NCBI GenBank assembly: GCA_002786855.1
Contig: PCUU01000052.1
Coordinates: 4,264 to 38,686 of the forward strand
Source of the DNA: Cytophagales bacterium CG12_big_fil_rev_8_21_14_0_65_40_12
GTDB taxonomy: Bacteria; Bacteroidota; Bacteroidia; Cytophagales; Cyclobacteriaceae
DNA: 34,423 nt
Reading direction: 5' to 3'
In this document: positions 8,823-15,954 of the stretch, piece by piece
How the letters are laid out: each line of letters opens with the position of its first letter
How positions within the stretch are numbered: position 1 is the first letter of the stretch
The notes under the pieces: model-generated
Databases searched by the model: none
Told to the model about the DNA's origin: nothing
What the model saw: the letters and a program-made list of their open reading frames with translations, nothing else
Position numbers and translations under genes: made by a program

Positions 8823-10045
8823 TGAGCACTATCATTCCTTACGGTCGACAAAACATTACTGACGAAGATATTCAGGCAGTGGTGGAGGTATTAAAATCGG
8901 ATTACCTTACCCAAGGCCCCAATATTGCCACCTTTGAAGCCGCCTTTGCTCAATATGTAGGTGCTCAATATGCAGTGGCGGTGGCCAATGGGACGGCCGC
9001 ATTACACCTTTGTACTTTGGCGCTGGGGGTGAAGGAAGGTGATAAAGTGATTACAACGCCCATCACCTTTGCTGCCTCTGCCAACTGCGTTCGTTATTGT
9101 GGTGGTGAAGTCGTTTTTTCAGATATTGATCCAAACACCTATTTACTTGATATCGAAAAGGTAAGATCCTTATTGGAATCCTCGCCCAAAGGCACTTATC
9201 AAGGACTCATTCCAGTTGACTTCGCAGGCAGGGCAAATGATCTTGAGGCATTTCGAACTTTAGCGGATGAATATGGCCTATGGATCATTGAAGATGCCTG
9301 TCATGCACCAGGTGGTTATTTTGTTGATTCGAGGGGAGACCAGCAAAACTGCGGCAATGGAAACTTTGCTGATTTGGCTATTTTCTCATTTCATCCAGTA
9401 AAGCATATTGCTGCTGGGGAAGGAGGGATGATCACCACCAATGACAAGTCCCTGTATGAAAAACTGTTGATGCTGCGTACCCACGGCATCACCAAAGACG
9501 CTTCTCAATTCCAAAACAGCCTTGATTTTGCGATAGGTACTACTCAATACCCAATACCCAATACCCAATACCCAAAACCCACCACCCAATACCCCCTATG
9601 GTACATGGAAATGCAAATCCTCGGCTACAATTACCGCCTTACGGATTTTCAGGCAGCTTTGGGCTTAAGCCAATTGAAAAGGGCGGACAGCGGAATGGCA
9701 CGAAGAAAAGAGATCGCAGCTATTTATTTTGAAGCCTTTAAAGATAAACCATTTATCAAAGGCCAGTCAGGCGTAATTGAAGGCCATGCCTATCACCTGT
9801 ATGTAATTGAAGTAGATGACCGCTTAGGGCTGTACAATTACCTGAGGACAAAGAATATATTTGCTCAAATTCATTATATCCCTTGCCATTTGATGCCTTA
9901 TTATAGGCAGTATGGGTGGAAAGAAGGAGATATGCCCAATGCAGAAGCCTATTACTCAAAATGCATCAGTCTGCCGATGTATCCGACTTTGTCGGGAGAG
10001 GAGCAGTCATTCGTCATAACATCAATCGACCAGTTTTATAGTTAA
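8822..10045 (+). CDS. pseC: UDP-4-amino-4,6-dideoxy-N-acetyl-beta-L-altrosamine transaminase, PseC, with repeat insert
   Basis: This is the second pseudaminic acid step, a PLP aminotransferase using the PseB product. The N-terminus I-P-Y-G-R-Q-N-I is typical. D158 in I-I-E-D-A and K194 in F-H-P-V-K-H are the PLP residues, and the segment Y-N-Y-R-L-T-D (269-275) is family-conserved. At 407 residues it is longer than usual because residues 241-258 are an insert of T-Q-Y-P-rich repeats. These are encoded by a 7-bp tandem array between the conserved R-T-H-G-I-T-K-D and the W-Y-x-E-M-Q segments. The frame is intact with the present seven units. The insert lies on a variable surface loop, so activity is probably kept. 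Confidence 0.93.
   Translation: MSTIIPYGRQNITDEDIQAVVEVLKSDYLTQGPNIATFEAAFAQYVGAQYAVAVANGTAALHLCTLALGVKEGDKVITTPITFAASANCVRYCGGEVVFSDIDPNTYLLDIEKVRSLLESSPKGTYQGLIPVDFAGRANDLEAFRTLADEYGLWIIEDACHAPGGYFVDSRGDQQNCGNGNFADLAIFSFHPVKHIAAGEGGMITTNDKSLYEKLLMLRTHGITKDASQFQNSLDFAIGTTQYPIPNTQYPKPTTQYPLWYMEMQILGYNYRLTDFQAALGLSQLKRADSGMARRKEIAAIYFEAFKDKPFIKGQSGVIEGHAYHLYVIEVDDRLGLYNYLRTKNIFAQIHYIPCHLMPYYRQYGWKEGDMPNAEAYYSKCISLPMYPTLSGEEQSFVITSIDQFYS
9546..9594 (+). repeat. Heptanucleotide tandem repeat (AATACCC)7 inside pseC
   Basis: Seven abutting 7-bp units are present. Units 1-4 and 7 are AATACCC; units 5 and 6 are AAAACCC and ACCACCC. Two further C residues follow. Three units (21 bp) encode one 7-residue repeat, giving T-Q-Y-P-I-P-N, T-Q-Y-P-K-P-T, then T-Q-Y-P. 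Since 7 is not a multiple of 3, gain or loss of one or two units shifts the pseC frame. On the minus strand the array is seven runs of at least three G separated by 4-nt loops. Confidence 0.95.
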
Positions 10046-10048
10046 TTT

Positions 10049-11203
10049 ATGGAAATCAAATACTGTAGCAATTGCCTTTTTCCTGAAACAAAACCTGATT
10101 TATCATTCAATGATGAAGGCGTATGTTCCGCCTGTACTGCAGCTGAGCTCAAGGATCAGGGCATTGATTGGGAGGAACGTGCCAAGCAGTTCCATGAGAT
10201 TGTAGACCATTACCGTTTGCCCAAGGAAAAGACAGGATGGGACTGCATAGTACCTGTGAGCGGAGGCAAGGACAGTACCTACCAGGCCTATTTTATGAAA
10301 GAAGTCTGTGGCTTGAATCCTTTGTGTGTCTGTTTTGAAACCACCATGGTAACAGCGCTAGGGCAGGCCAACTTGGACAATCTCACCAAAATGGGCATGG
10401 ATGTTATTCACTTTAAGAAAAACAATGCCGCCTACAAAAAAATGGTCATTGAAGGGTTTAAGCGCTTAGGAGATGAAATGTGGCCCAACCATATAGGGAT
10501 TTTTACCATTCCAGTTTTAATGGCGGTAAAATTTAATATCCCACTGATCATTTGGGGGGAAAACCCACAAAAGGAATACGGAGGCCCTTCATTGGATTCC
10601 GTGCAAAGTCGCATTTTAAACAGGCGGTGGCTCGAAGAGTTCGGTGGCCTTTTGGGCAATAGGATCCAAGACATGGTGGGTGTCGAAGGATTGACCGAAA
10701 AAGAACTTTCCCCTTATTTTTATCCATCAGATGAAGAAATCAACCGCGTAGGGGTGACAGGGGTTTTTTTGGGGAGTTATTTTTTCTGGGATGCCAGAAA
10801 GCAATTGGAAATTGTGAAGCAATATGGCTTCGGGGTCAAAGAGGATGGCCCTATAGAAGGCACCTACACTAATTATGAAAACCTAGACGAGAAATTGGTG
10901 GGTCTTCATGACTATCTGAAATATGTAAAATATGGTTTTGGGCGTGCCACAGATCACGTTGGGATCGATATTCGAAATAAAAGAATGACAAGAGCAGAGG
11001 GGCTGGAATTGGTAAAGGCCTACGATGGTAAATATCCTTATTATGGAGTCAATAATTTTGTTGAATATTCAGGGATGTCCAAAGAAGAAATTGATGCCAT
11101 TATCGACTCATTTACCAATCCCATTTTGTTCAAACAGGACGAAAACGGAAAATTTCTAAGGGACGAAGCAGGTAATTTGGTACGTACCTTTGAGGTAAAG
11201 TAA
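10049..11203 (+). CDS. N-acetyl sugar amidotransferase (WbpG/PseA family)
   Basis: The 384-residue ATP-dependent amidotransferase converts an acetamido group of a sugar into an acetamidino group. Two Cys pairs (C6/C9 and C26/C29) form a likely zinc site, followed by the PP-loop S-G-G-K-D-S-T (71-77). Later W-G-E-N-P-Q and the family-typical C-terminal region are present. In Pseudomonas O-antigen loci WbpG works with HisH- and HisF-like proteins that deliver ammonia; Campylobacter PseA is the homologue for pseudaminic acid. The next two genes are such partners, so an amidinated pseudaminic acid derivative is likely. The target nitrogen (C5 or C7) cannot be read from sequence. Confidence 0.9.
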   Translation: MEIKYCSNCLFPETKPDLSFNDEGVCSACTAAELKDQGIDWEERAKQFHEIVDHYRLPKEKTGWDCIVPVSGGKDSTYQAYFMKEVCGLNPLCVCFETTMVTALGQANLDNLTKMGMDVIHFKKNNAAYKKMVIEGFKRLGDEMWPNHIGIFTIPVLMAVKFNIPLIIWGENPQKEYGGPSLDSVQSRILNRRWLEEFGGLLGNRIQDMVGVEGLTEKELSPYFYPSDEEINRVGVTGVFLGSYFFWDARKQLEIVKQYGFGVKEDGPIEGTYTNYENLDEKLVGLHDYLKYVKYGFGRATDHVGIDIRNKRMTRAEGLELVKAYDGKYPYYGVNNFVEYSGMSKEEIDAIIDSFTNPILFKQDENGKFLRDEAGNLVRTFEVK

Positions 11204-11207
11204 ATTT

Positions 11208-11813
11208 ATGATAGCCATCGTTAATTACGGCATGGGCAATTTGGCATCTGTGAAAAAGGCCTTGGATGCGCTTTCATTGCCAAACCTGATCACGGACAAT
11301 CATGAGGATATCAAACGTGCTGATGCGATCATACTTCCGGGGGTAGGCTCTTTTCATCAAGGGATGCAAAACTTGGAGGATAGGGGGCTTGTCGGATTAT
11401 TGACCGAAGAGGTGTTGGTGAAGAAGAAACAATTCTTGGGGATTTGCTTGGGAATGCAGCTAATTTTCAAACACGGAACAGAGCCATATCCATGCGCAGG
11501 TTTGGGCTGGATTGATGGTACGGTGATCAAATTTGAAGACGGAAAGTTGAGGGTACCCCATATGGGCTGGAATACAATTGTGCCTGTCATGGAAAACGTG
11601 TTTCCCCATGATTTGAACGGTGATTATTATTTCATCCACACCTACCATGCCGTCCCCGAAAATTCAAAAGTAGTGGCCGCCAAAGTAAATTATATGGGAG
11701 AAGTGGTAGCCAGTGTGAAGCAAGACAATATTTTCGCCACCCAGTTTCACCCTGAAAAGAGCCAAAAACTGGGACTTGCATTGCTAAGCGCATATTTCCA
11801 AGGTCATGCTTAA
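11208..11813 (+). CDS. hisH: HisH-like glutamine amidotransferase subunit serving the sugar amidotransferase
   Basis: This 201-residue class I glutaminase domain has the nucleophile C80 in G-I-C-L-G-M-Q and the partner residues H181 and E183 in F-H-P-E-K-S. It should release ammonia from glutamine and pass it through the HisF-like partner encoded next, with which it overlaps by 8 bases. No other histidine biosynthesis gene is present. The position directly after a WbpG/PseA-family gene points to sugar amidination, as known for the HisH2/HisF2 pair of Pseudomonas O-antigen loci. The catalytic triad is complete, so activity is expected. Confidence 0.9.
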   Translation: MIAIVNYGMGNLASVKKALDALSLPNLITDNHEDIKRADAIILPGVGSFHQGMQNLEDRGLVGLLTEEVLVKKKQFLGICLGMQLIFKHGTEPYPCAGLGWIDGTVIKFEDGKLRVPHMGWNTIVPVMENVFPHDLNGDYYFIHTYHAVPENSKVVAAKVNYMGEVVASVKQDNIFATQFHPEKSQKLGLALLSAYFQGHA

Positions 11814-12555
11814 ACTGCGCATTATCCCCATACTGACCTTTAATGGCTTTGCCTTGGTCAAGACCAAGCAATTTGGAAACCCACGCATGGTAGGCAATCC
11901 CGTTCAAACCGCACGGGTGTATAATGCTAGAGGGGTGGATGAGTTGGTTTTCCTTGATATTTTTGCTTCGACACAACAACGAAAACTCAATCTAAAATTA
12001 ATAGGCGATGTCATTAAGGAGTGTTTTATGCCGGTGGCCATTGGTGGTGGCATCAATACTTTGGAGGACATCAATGACCTGCTTCAAATAGGTGCCGATA
12101 AAGTAGTGATCAAAGCAAAGGCATTGAGTGATGCTTTGTTCATTAAAGAGGCGGTTCGTTTTTTCGGAAGCCAATGCATCAGTATTGCGATTGATGCCAG
12201 TCCGAGCGAAGGCAAGTATTTTATCAAGCAAAATGAAGCAAAAGAGCTGATTTCTGTAGGGGATTTTATTGACCAAATGGAAGATTGTGATGTTGGGGAG
12301 TATATTTTGAATGCGACACACCATGATGGTATGATGAACGGTTTTGATTTGGACTTGATCAATTTTGTGAGCGGTTTAACCAATAAACCTATCGTTGCAG
12401 TAGGTGGCGCAGGAAATCCAGCACATTTTGTAACACTATTTACAAATACAACAGTTGAGGCAGTCGGAAGTGCGAGTATCTACCACTTTACGCAGTATAC
12501 GCCCCTTGATGTTAAATTGGAGTTGAAGAAAAACGGTTTCCCGGTTAGACTATGA
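11806..12555 (+). CDS. hisF: HisF-like subunit of the sugar amidotransferase, lacking the HisF Asp11
   Basis: The 249-residue (beta-alpha)8 protein aligns end to end with imidazole glycerol phosphate synthase HisF: I-G-G-G-I-N near residue 78, F-G-S-Q then I-A-I-D-A, and G-G-A-G later. The position of catalytic Asp11 (C-L-D-V-K in Thermotoga HisF) is T11 here (I-L-T-F-N), while the second catalytic aspartate, in I-D-A, is kept. This suggests that it no longer makes imidazole glycerol phosphate but still forms the ammonia channel with HisH. It overlaps both neighbours (8 and 4 bases). The alignment was made by eye from memory of the Thermotoga sequence. Confidence 0.88.
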   Translation: MLKLRIIPILTFNGFALVKTKQFGNPRMVGNPVQTARVYNARGVDELVFLDIFASTQQRKLNLKLIGDVIKECFMPVAIGGGINTLEDINDLLQIGADKVVIKAKALSDALFIKEAVRFFGSQCISIAIDASPSEGKYFIKQNEAKELISVGDFIDQMEDCDVGEYILNATHHDGMMNGFDLDLINFVSGLTNKPIVAVGGAGNPAHFVTLFTNTTVEAVGSASIYHFTQYTPLDVKLELKKNGFPVRL

Positions 12556-13238
12556 AGTGTTTGGCAATAATTCCAGCCCGAGGGGGGAGTAAAAGAATCC
12601 CAAGAAAGAATATCAAGGATTTCTTTGGTAAACCAATTATGGCCTATTCTATAGAAGCCGCACTCAGCAGCGGCCTCTTTGATGAGGTAATGGTGTCCAC
12701 TGACGATGTTGAAATTGCAGAGATTGCGATGACTTGGGGCGCTAAAGTGCCTTTCTATAGGTCTGAAATCAATGCTAATGATTCAGCAACAACGAAGGAT
12801 GTAATCGATGAGGTGATCTCCACTTATGCAAAAAATGGAACCTACTTTGATTATGTATGCTGTATTTATTCCACAGCTCCCTTGACCGCAAAAGATCATT
12901 TGATCAAGGGGTTGGAATTGTTGAAAAACGGCAATTTAAAGACGGTAATGCCCGTGGTGAAAAGTGCCCCAATTGGCAGAAGTTTGAGGCTTACCCCAGA
13001 TCAGCGGACGGAGATGATTTGGCCAGAACATCTCAATACACGGTCCCAAGACCTTGAATCCAATTACTTTGATGCAGGGCAGTGGTATTGGCTGAGCCAG
13101 CAAGGATTGGCAGATACTATTTATAATGATCGCACTGGAGCAATAGTGTTGTCGGAGCTTGAGGTTCAGGACATCGATACCCCCATTGATTGGAAAATGG
13201 CAGAGTTAAAATATCAATTACAACTAAAAACAGACTGA
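12552..13238 (+). CDS. pseF: Pseudaminic acid cytidylyltransferase, PseF
   Basis: The 228-residue CMP-sugar synthetase activates pseudaminic acid with CTP. The nucleotide-binding motif I-P-A-R-G-G-S-K-R-I-P-R-K-N spans residues 7-20. The later segments S-T-D-D (about 49-52) and D-A-G-Q-W-Y-W, and the end Q-D-I-D-T-P-I-D-W, are typical of PseF-type enzymes. It starts in an ATGA overlap with the HisF-like gene and ends one base before the methylase gene. The PseB/PseC/PseI context supports PseF over NeuA or LegF. Confidence 0.92.
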   Translation: MKCLAIIPARGGSKRIPRKNIKDFFGKPIMAYSIEAALSSGLFDEVMVSTDDVEIAEIAMTWGAKVPFYRSEINANDSATTKDVIDEVISTYAKNGTYFDYVCCIYSTAPLTAKDHLIKGLELLKNGNLKTVMPVVKSAPIGRSLRLTPDQRTEMIWPEHLNTRSQDLESNYFDAGQWYWLSQQGLADTIYNDRTGAIVLSELEVQDIDTPIDWKMAELKYQLQLKTD

Positions 13239-13239
13239 A

Positions 13240-13866
13240 ATGAGTACATTTAAAACGCCACAGGAAGAATTTTGGGCAGGTGACTTTGGAGACCAATACA
13301 TCAATAGGAATCAAGGCGCCAATCTTTTGGCTTCAAACCTGAATTTTTTCACAAAGGCATTGGCGCAGGTACAGAAAATGGATTCCTGCATTGAATTTGG
13401 AGCCAATATTGGTATGAACCTAAAAGCATTGGGTTTGATCTTTCCGAATGCCAAGTTCCAAGGGGTCGAGATCAATCCAACCGCAGCTGAAGAATTGGGT
13501 GATTTGATAGGAAAAGAGAACGTTTTCAACCAGTCCATTTTCGACTTTGCCCCGAAGGGAAAGGTCAATCTTTCTTTGATCAAGGGTGTTTTGATCCACA
13601 TCAACCCAGATATGCTGCCTACGGTTTATGAGAAACTTTATGAGGCGACAAATCGGTACATATTGATTGCTGAATATTATAATCCTTCACCGGTGGCCAT
13701 CAGCTACAGGGGCCATGCAGACCGACTGTTCAAACGTGATTTTGCTGGTGAGCTCATGGACAAATACAATGATCTTAGACTGGTGGACTATGGCTTTGGC
13801 TATCGAAGGGATAACAAGTTTCCAGTAGATGATATTACTTGGTTCTTATTGGAAAAGGGCATCTAA
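13240..13866 (+). CDS. Pseudaminic acid biosynthesis-associated methylase
   Basis: The 208-residue SAM methyltransferase belongs to the family repeatedly found inside pseudaminic acid gene clusters. The N-terminus T-P-Q-E-E-F-W-A-G-D-F-G is characteristic, and the SAM motif E-F-G-A-N-I-G lies at residues 52-58. It sits between pseF and the acetyltransferase gene, one base after the former. Its substrate is not established; methylation of the Pse derivative or of a precursor is the simplest reading. Family identity is strong, reaction inferred. Confidence 0.87.
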   Translation: MSTFKTPQEEFWAGDFGDQYINRNQGANLLASNLNFFTKALAQVQKMDSCIEFGANIGMNLKALGLIFPNAKFQGVEINPTAAEELGDLIGKENVFNQSIFDFAPKGKVNLSLIKGVLIHINPDMLPTVYEKLYEATNRYILIAEYYNPSPVAISYRGHADRLFKRDFAGELMDKYNDLRLVDYGFGYRRDNKFPVDDITWFLLEKGI

Positions 13867-13874
13867 ATTAATCC

Positions 13875-14897
13875 TTGGCAGACTTGAGACTTCCCAGGGC
13901 CTATAAATCACTGAACCAACAGGTCTTTATAGACGAAGAGTACCACATTGTACCCATAAGGGAGCAAGATCGCCATGATATTATGCGATGGCGAAATGAA
14001 CAAATTTATCACTTGCGCCAAGCTGAACCACTAAATAAAGAAAAGCAAGACTGGTATTTTGAAAATGTAGTTGCTAAACTATTCGACCAAGAACAACCTG
14101 ATCAAATCTTATTTTCTTATTTGAAAAACGGGGAGTGCATTGGCTATGGAGGTCTGGTCCATATCAATTGGGTGGATAGGCATGCGGAGATATCCTTCAT
14201 TATGGATACCGAACTTGAAGCAGAGGGTTTTGAGTTTCATTGGAAGAATTACCTAGGCTTGATTGAACAGGTAGCCTTTGAGGATCTGCAATTGCACAAA
14301 ATTTTCACTTATGCTTTTGATATTAGGCCCAGGCTCTATCAAGCACTTGATGACCGAGGTTTTCGAAATGAAACCAGATTGAAGGAGCATTGCTATTTTG
14401 ATGGGGCTTTTAGGGATGTGGTGATTCATGCTAAATTCAATTCGGGAATTGTGCTTAAGCCTGCCCATGTCAATGATGCAGAAATCACCTATCAATGGGC
14501 ATGTGATAAGGAAGTTAGGCGTTATTCGATTTCTAAACATGAGATTTTTGATCAGGAACACTCTGAGTGGTTCTTTGCCAAACTAAATGATCCCGATTGC
14601 TTGTACTTTATCGCATATAACTCCAAAGTGGCAATAGGTTCTTTTAGGGTTGATATTGATCCCAATGGAGTGGGAACAATCAGTTACCTGCTCTCCTCTA
14701 AATTTCATGGAAAGGGACTGGGCGGCAATTTGTTGAAGGAAGGGGTCGATCTTGTGAAAAAGGATTCGAGGATCACGGTACTGCTTGGGAAAGTGTTTGA
14801 AGAAAACAAGGTGTCCTGTTTGTTGTTCGAAAGGTTGGGCTTTAGTTTGGAGAGCAATGAGTCGGTTCCCTTGGTTTATAAAAAAATGATAAGATGA
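13875..14897 (+). CDS. pseH: Tandem GNAT acetyltransferase (PseH-like, two domains)
   Basis: The 340-residue protein contains two GNAT domains. The first (about 20-190) has M-R-W-R-N-E early and Y-A-F-D-I-R-P-R-L-Y then D-V-V-I-H later. The second (about 190-340) has Y-Q-W-A-C-D-K-E-V-R, then H-S-E-W-F-F, then the acetyl-CoA loop H-G-K-G-L-G-G-N. The second domain resembles the GNAT that is often fused behind PseG; here another GNAT takes the PseG position. One domain is expected to N-acetylate the 4-amino group of the PseC product; the other may acylate elsewhere. The start is TTG at 13875, because an in-frame TAA lies six bases upstream and the first ATG is inside the fold. Confidence 0.8.
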   Translation: MADLRLPRAYKSLNQQVFIDEEYHIVPIREQDRHDIMRWRNEQIYHLRQAEPLNKEKQDWYFENVVAKLFDQEQPDQILFSYLKNGECIGYGGLVHINWVDRHAEISFIMDTELEAEGFEFHWKNYLGLIEQVAFEDLQLHKIFTYAFDIRPRLYQALDDRGFRNETRLKEHCYFDGAFRDVVIHAKFNSGIVLKPAHVNDAEITYQWACDKEVRRYSISKHEIFDQEHSEWFFAKLNDPDCLYFIAYNSKVAIGSFRVDIDPNGVGTISYLLSSKFHGKGLGGNLLKEGVDLVKKDSRITVLLGKVFEENKVSCLLFERLGFSLESNESVPLVYKKMIR

Positions 14898-15943
14898 AAA
14901 TTGGTGACTTTGAAATAAACGATTCATCTCCCGTGTTCATTATTGCTGAATTATCGGCAAACCACAACGGGAGCTTGGCAACCGCGGCCGAAACAATAAG
15001 AGCAGCCAAAAGAGCTGGGGCCGATGCCATAAAGTTTCAGACCTATACGGCAGATACGATCACCATTGATTGCGATAAAGAAGACTTTATTATCAAAGAT
15101 ACCATCTGGGGGGGCAGAAAATTATATGACCTTTACAAGGAAGCATACACCCCATGGGAATGGCACCAGGAACTTTTTGAGGTGGCCAAAGAAGAGGGTT
15201 TGGTTTGTTTCTCGTCCCCTTTTGATAAAACAGCAGTTGATTTTCTTGAAGATTTGAACGTTCCCGCCTACAAGATTGCCTCTTTCGAAATTACTGATAT
15301 TCCATTGATAGAGTATGTCGCCTCAAAGGGTAAACCTGTGATCATCTCCACTGGAATTGCCGAGCAGTCTGATATTGAACTCGCCTTGGAAGCCTGCCGC
15401 AACGTGGGGAATAACGATATTGCCCTTTTGAAATGTACCTCGAGTTATCCCGCCCCAATCAATGAGGCCAATATGGCAATGGTCAAAGATTTGGCAGAAC
15501 GATATGGGGTAGTTTCAGGCCTTTCCGATCATACCATGGGAGCAACCGTACCTATTGTTGCGACATGTTTTGGAGCTAAAATCATTGAAAAACATTTTAT
15601 TTTAGACCGATCTATTGGTGGCCCGGATGCTTCCTTTTCCATGAATGAAGCCGAATTTACAGCCATGGTCAAAGCCGTAAGAGAAGCTGAGTTGGCCATT
15701 GGTAAGGTAGATTATACACTAACAGAAAAGCAGAAGAAAGGCAAGGATTTTAGCCGATCACTGTACGTGGTAAAAGATATTAGGGCGGGTGAAGTAATCA
15801 CCGAAGAAAATGTAAGAAGCATTCGGCCAGGCTTTGGCTTGCATCCTAAGCACTCGAAGGAAATACTTGGAAAAACTACGAAATCGGACATTCAAGCTGG
15901 TGAAAGAATGTCGTTTGAGAATTTTTATAAGGATAATGCTTAG
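14894..15943 (+). CDS. pseI: Pseudaminic acid synthase, PseI
   Basis: PseI condenses the 6-deoxy-diacetamido hexose with phosphoenolpyruvate to give pseudaminic acid. The 349-residue protein has the NeuB-type TIM barrel (about 10-270) starting I-I-A-E-L-S-A-N-H-N-G. It includes A-G-A-D-A-I-K-F-Q-T-Y, F-E-I-T-D-I-P-L, S-T-G-I-A and the Pse-type G-G-P-D-A-S-F-S. A C-terminal SAF/antifreeze-like domain (about 285-345) follows. F-E-I-T-D and the G-G-P-D-A-S-F-S segment favour PseI over NeuB or LegI. It starts in an ATGA overlap with the GNAT gene and ends the higher-G+C pse module. A G7 run lies at 15108-15114 in the conserved W-G-G-R codons. Confidence 0.94.
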   Translation: MKIGDFEINDSSPVFIIAELSANHNGSLATAAETIRAAKRAGADAIKFQTYTADTITIDCDKEDFIIKDTIWGGRKLYDLYKEAYTPWEWHQELFEVAKEEGLVCFSSPFDKTAVDFLEDLNVPAYKIASFEITDIPLIEYVASKGKPVIISTGIAEQSDIELALEACRNVGNNDIALLKCTSSYPAPINEANMAMVKDLAERYGVVSGLSDHTMGATVPIVATCFGAKIIEKHFILDRSIGGPDASFSMNEAEFTAMVKAVREAELAIGKVDYTLTEKQKKGKDFSRSLYVVKDIRAGEVITEENVRSIRPGFGLHPKHSKEILGKTTKSDIQAGERMSFENFYKDNA

Positions 15944-15954
15944 ACTTTAAGAGA

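Noticed and set aside
9386-9589. Minus-strand open frame reading through the heptamer array (G-Y-W-V-L-G type repeats)
   Set aside because: Its peptide is a by-product of the GGGTATT array in another frame, and the remainder is antisense to conserved pseC sequence.
11208-12555. hisH/hisF as part of histidine biosynthesis
   Set aside because: No other his gene is nearby, the pair follows a WbpG/PseA-family gene, and HisF Asp11 is replaced.
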